A DNA stretch of 64,000 bases from Desulfomicrobium apsheronum (GTDB lineage Bacteria > Desulfobacterota > Desulfovibrionia > Desulfovibrionales > Desulfomicrobiaceae). Positions 61,300 through 64,000 of this stretch are shown here, in pieces (within the stretch, counting starts at the first letter, position 1; each line of letters starts with the position of its first letter). The notes under the pieces are model-generated. The model worked only from the letters and a program-made list of their open reading frames with translations, was not told the origin of the DNA and searched no databases. The stretch is from the NCBI RefSeq assembly GCF_900114115.1, contig NZ_FORX01000008.1, positions 85,148 to 149,147 on the forward strand, written 5' to 3'. Position numbers and translations under genes: made by a program.

Positions 61300-64000
61300 T
61301 TATATCAGCAGACACGAGGCCAACTGAGCCGTAAAGGAAGTCCGGGCGGGTACCGCTCCCCCCTTCATGACCTCGTGACTCTCTCCGGCAGAAGGCACGC
61401 GCACATCATGAATGTCAGCCGAACTGCCAGGCTCGTCCTTGGAGGAGCCCTGCTCATCCAGGCGCTTCTCCAAGGACAGGGCAACACTGTCCGTTTGCCC
61501 GGGCCGCGCGCTGTAGTTTTGCTCCGTGTTCCACTGACCGAGTTGCGAAGCGTCTTCGACGGAATCTTCGGTCGCGTCGCGGTCCAGATTCAACGTGATG
61601 CTGACCACCGCCTCGTTGCCCTTTTCATCCCAGAACCATACTTTCACGGTCACGCCTTCCCGGTCCAGTTCACTGGGTACTGTAACTCGCAGGGCGCGGG
61701 CATCCTGGTCAAAGCGGACCCAGAAAGGCAGAGGAGAACCATCGGACTGCCTGGCCTCGGAGCGAATCTCCGTGCCAGTGAGCACAGACAGCGCTTCAGG
61801 AGGAATGTCGACCGAGGTGTGCGGCTGATCGTCACGCCACAGGTTGATCCACTGGACGTAAGCCACTTCCAGTCGACGTGGAAATTCTGACAACTCCAAG
61901 GGTCGAGCCAGGATTCGCTGATCGAACGAAATTCCGGATTGGGAAGTCCTGACTAAGGTCAGCGGCCGATTCATACCGGCTTGTGAATCCAAAGAACCGG
62001 CTCCGGGTAAGGTGGAAACAACGGGAGTGCCTCCACCGTTGTTCGTATAGACAGGTCGAGCCACGGTGACGCTCACCACTGCCGTTTCGGTCACCCCACC
62101 ACTGGTCACCGTATAGGTGAACTCGTCGGGCCCAAAATAGTCGCGGTCGGGGGTGTAGGTGACGGTGCCATCCGGGTTCACCGTCACGACGCCATGCGCC
62201 GGACCATCGCCGTTTTCCACTGACACAACCGGAATACCCTCAAAGGTGTCATTTCCGAGCACGTTGGTAATGATGGACGTATCTGCGTTGGTGCTCACGC
62301 TGTCCGCTGCGATGTCCGCCACCAGGGTAACGTTCAGGTTCACGGTCCGGATCTGAGTTTCACCGCTGGCCGCATCGGTCACGGTGTAAGTGAAGCTGTC
62401 CATCCCGTTGTAATCTGCCACCGGTGTGTAGGTGAAGGTGCCGTCGGCATTGACCATGACCATGCCGTGGCCCGGGTCCGTGGCCTTGGAAAAGCTCAGC
62501 GCGCCGCCCGAAGTGGTGGCATCGTTCCCGGCCACGCTGCCGGAAATAGTCGTATCTTCTGCACCGGAGAAACTGTCATCCGCCGCCACGAGGTCCACCA
62601 CCGGGTTGACGGTGACGTTCACCGTGGCTGTTTCAGTCACGCCAGTTGGGCTGGTCACTGTGTAGGTGTAGGAATCCGCACCATGGTAGTTGGCGTTTGG
62701 CGTGTAGGTGATGGTTCCGTCACCGTTGTTGACGACCGCACCGTGCGTACCCTGCGTCACGCTGGTTATGACCGGCGTGCCTTCGAAGCTGTCATTGCTC
62801 AGCAGGTTCGTCGTGACATCGCCGTCCTCGTCCACGGTCTGGGTGTCGGCTGCGATGTCCGCCACGGCCGTGACCGTCAGATTGATGGTCTGGGTTTCCA
62901 CGTTGCCGTCGTCATCGGTCACGCTCACGGTAAAGCTGTCGACTCCGTTGTAGTCCGCCGTGGGTGTGTAACTCCAGGTACCGGTCGTGGCATTGATGGT
63001 CGCCGTGCCGTGGCTCGGGCCGTCTCCCGTCTCGATGCGGAAGTTGGGCGTTGTCATGCCGTCAGCGGTATCGCTCACGGTCAGAGTGCCGGTGATATCT
63101 CCGCCATCTTCCGCGCCGCTGCCACTGGTGTTACCGCCAAAAACGGCCGGATCATTGACCTGAATGACCGTCACGTTGACTGTGGCTGTCTCGGTCACGC
63201 CACCGCTGGTTACCGTGTAGGTGTAGGAATCGCTGCCGTTGAAGTTGACATTCGGCGTGTATTTGACTGTGCCCAGTGCAGCATCGACGATTTCCACTGT
63301 GCCGTTGCTGGCCGCGCCAACAGAGGTGATGGTGCGCCCGGCGTTGTCGAAGCTGTCGTTGCCCAGCAGATTCGTCGTGACGTCCTCGTCCTCCTCCACG
63401 GTCTGGGTGTCGGCCGCGATGTCCGTCACGGCCGTGACCGTCAGATTGATGGTCTGGGTCGTCGTGTTTCCGTCATCGTCGGTAATGGTCACAACGAAGC
63501 TGTCGGAACCGTTGTAGTCGGCGTTTGGCGTATAGGTCCACGCTCCGCTGGCCGCGTCGATGCTCGCCATGCCGTTGCCAGCGGCCGTGGTCACACTGAA
63601 GATCGTGCCGTCAGTCAGGCCGTCGGCCGCGTCCGAGGCCGTCAGAGTGCCGGCGATGGCACCACCGTCCTCGACACCGGAGCCGGAGATGTCGCCGCCG
63701 ATGGTGGCCGGATCATCGATCTGATTGATGGTCACGTTGACCGTGGCCGTTTCGGTCACACCGCCGCTGGTCACCGTATAGGTGTAGGAGTCGGTGCCGT
63801 TGAAGTTGGCGCCCGGCGTATATTTCACCGTCCCTGCGTTGGCGTCGACGATGGTCACCGTGCCGTTTGTTCCCTGCGTCACGCTGGATATGACCGGCGT
63901 GCCTTCGAAGCTGTCATTGCTCAGCAGGTTCGTCGTGACATCGCCGTCCTCGTCCACGGTCTGGGTGTCGGCCACGATGTCCGCCACGGCCGTGACCGTC
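61300..64000 (-). CDS. Large repeat adhesin with cadherin/VCBS-like domains (5' truncated)
   Basis: The frame is open to the window edge, so the true start lies beyond 64000. At least 899 codons are visible. They hold about eight Ig/cadherin-like repeats in alternating types: one of the form ADIAADTQTVDEDGDVTTNL with TPNANYHGADSYTYTVTS, the other of the form SGSGAEDGG with TADYNGVDSFTVSVTDDDGN. A putative Ig domain (LPFWVRFDQDARALRVTVP) and a Ser/Asp-rich tail follow. It lacks RTX nonapeptides and an obvious type I secretion signal at the C-terminus. A TolC/HlyD/M50 export set follows it directly. It is likely a cell-surface matrix adhesin. Confidence 0.88.
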   Translation of the reverse strand, partial: TVTAVADIVADTQTVDEDGDVTTNLLSNDSFEGTPVISSVTQGTNGTVTIVDANAGTVKYTPGANFNGTDSYTYTVTSGGVTETATVNVTINQIDDPATIGGDISGSGVEDGGAIAGTLTASDAADGLTDGTIFSVTTAAGNGMASIDAASGAWTYTPNADYNGSDSFVVTITDDDGNTTTQTINLTVTAVTDIAADTQTVEEDEDVTTNLLGNDSFDNAGRTITSVGAASNGTVEIVDAALGTVKYTPNVNFNGSDSYTYTVTSGGVTETATVNVTVIQVNDPAVFGGNTSGSGAEDGGDITGTLTVSDTADGMTTPNFRIETGDGPSHGTATINATTGTWSYTPTADYNGVDSFTVSVTDDDGNVETQTINLTVTAVADIAADTQTVDEDGDVTTNLLSNDSFEGTPVITSVTQGTHGAVVNNGDGTITYTPNANYHGADSYTYTVTSPTGVTETATVNVTVNPVVDLVAADDSFSGAEDTTISGSVAGNDATTSGGALSFSKATDPGHGMVMVNADGTFTYTPVADYNGMDSFTYTVTDAASGETQIRTVNLNVTLVADIAADSVSTNADTSIITNVLGNDTFEGIPVVSVENGDGPAHGVVTVNPDGTVTYTPDRDYFGPDEFTYTVTSGGVTETAVVSVTVARPVYTNNGGGTPVVSTLPGAGSLDSQAGMNRPLTLVRTSQSGISFDQRILARPLELSEFPRRLEVAYVQWINLWRDDQPHTSVDIPPEALSVLTGTEIRSEARQSDGSPLPFWVRFDQDARALRVTVPSELDREGVTVKVWFWDEKGNEAVVSITLNLDRDATEDSVEDASQLGQWNTEQNYSARPGQTDSVALSLEKRLDEQGSSKDEPGSSADIHDVRVPSAGESHEVMKGGAVPARTSFTAQLASCLLI
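62750..62878 (-). repeat. Near-identical 129-bp repeat in the adhesin gene (copy 2)
   Basis: Matches 63872-64000 except for about three bases. The units are 1122 bp (374 codons) apart. Such identity within a coding repeat array favours unequal recombination and length variation. Confidence 0.85.
63872..64000 (-). repeat. Near-identical 129-bp repeat in the adhesin gene (copy 1)
   Basis: The partner of the repeat at 62750-62878, running to the edge of the window; it may extend further. It encodes TPVISSVTQGTNG-type and DEDGDVTTNLLSNDSFEG stretches. Confidence 0.85.

Overview
The window reads as about 64 kb of chromosome from a GC-rich (roughly 55-60%), Gram-negative anaerobe of the Desulfovibrionales type. 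Pointers are the Fe-S L-serine dehydratase, the DUF355 adenosine-specific kinase, many PAS/GGDEF sensors, a hemerythrin-GGDEF protein, sigma-54 regulation and a MucR regulator beside an exopolysaccharide locus. A Desulfomicrobium-like genus is my guess; no rRNA or diagnostic respiratory gene is present to settle it.

Layout. 1-8.2 kb is ordinary chromosome: MFS exporter (5' cut), tRNA-Lys, DUF493 protein, L-serine dehydratase with a coupled unknown gene, Gly-zipper lipoprotein, a 126-bp palindromic repeat, adenosine-specific kinase, hybrid response regulator/kinase and a thioredoxin-reductase-like flavoprotein. At 8.2 kb a CAU tRNA is followed by a P4-type integrase with four upstream TGGGGTATC repeats. 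This opens an island with an ISL3 element broken by an IS3 element, an XRE regulator, three tandem metallophosphoesterases with a small partner, and the first 51 codons of a SNF2-type defence helicase (to about 15.8 kb). No attR copy was seen.

15.8-23.9 kb, minus strand, is a self-contained regulated module: a sensor kinase with a periplasmic ABC-type binding domain, an NtrC-type regulator, two identical-architecture palindromes, a sigma-54 promoter, a Tat-exported metallo-beta-lactamase-fold protein, a polytopic membrane protein and two unknown proteins. I find no match to a described pathway. 24.0-30.6 kb is a complete four-gene Wadjet (JetABCD/MksFEBG) plasmid-defence operon.

31.3-42.8 kb is an exopolysaccharide locus: MucR regulator, secreted Ala-rich protein, outer-membrane barrel, Wza-like exporter, Wzc-like co-polymerase/BY-kinase, PHP-type phosphatase, a Wzy/WaaL-like membrane protein with a C12 tract at its 5' end, and GlmS. 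43-52 kb is signalling: a PAS-GGDEF-hemerythrin protein, a hybrid kinase / B12-binding protein / diguanylate cyclase operon, and a multi-PAS kinase. 52.2-55.1 kb holds VanZ-like, WecB and WecA-like surface-polysaccharide genes. 55.3-64.0 kb is an adhesin-export operon: a large repeat protein (5' cut), a TolC-like protein, two HlyD-type adaptors (one with a GAF domain) and a fused M50 protease-HlyD protein. Together the right half is about attachment and biofilm matrix, with c-di-GMP sensors between the two matrix loci.
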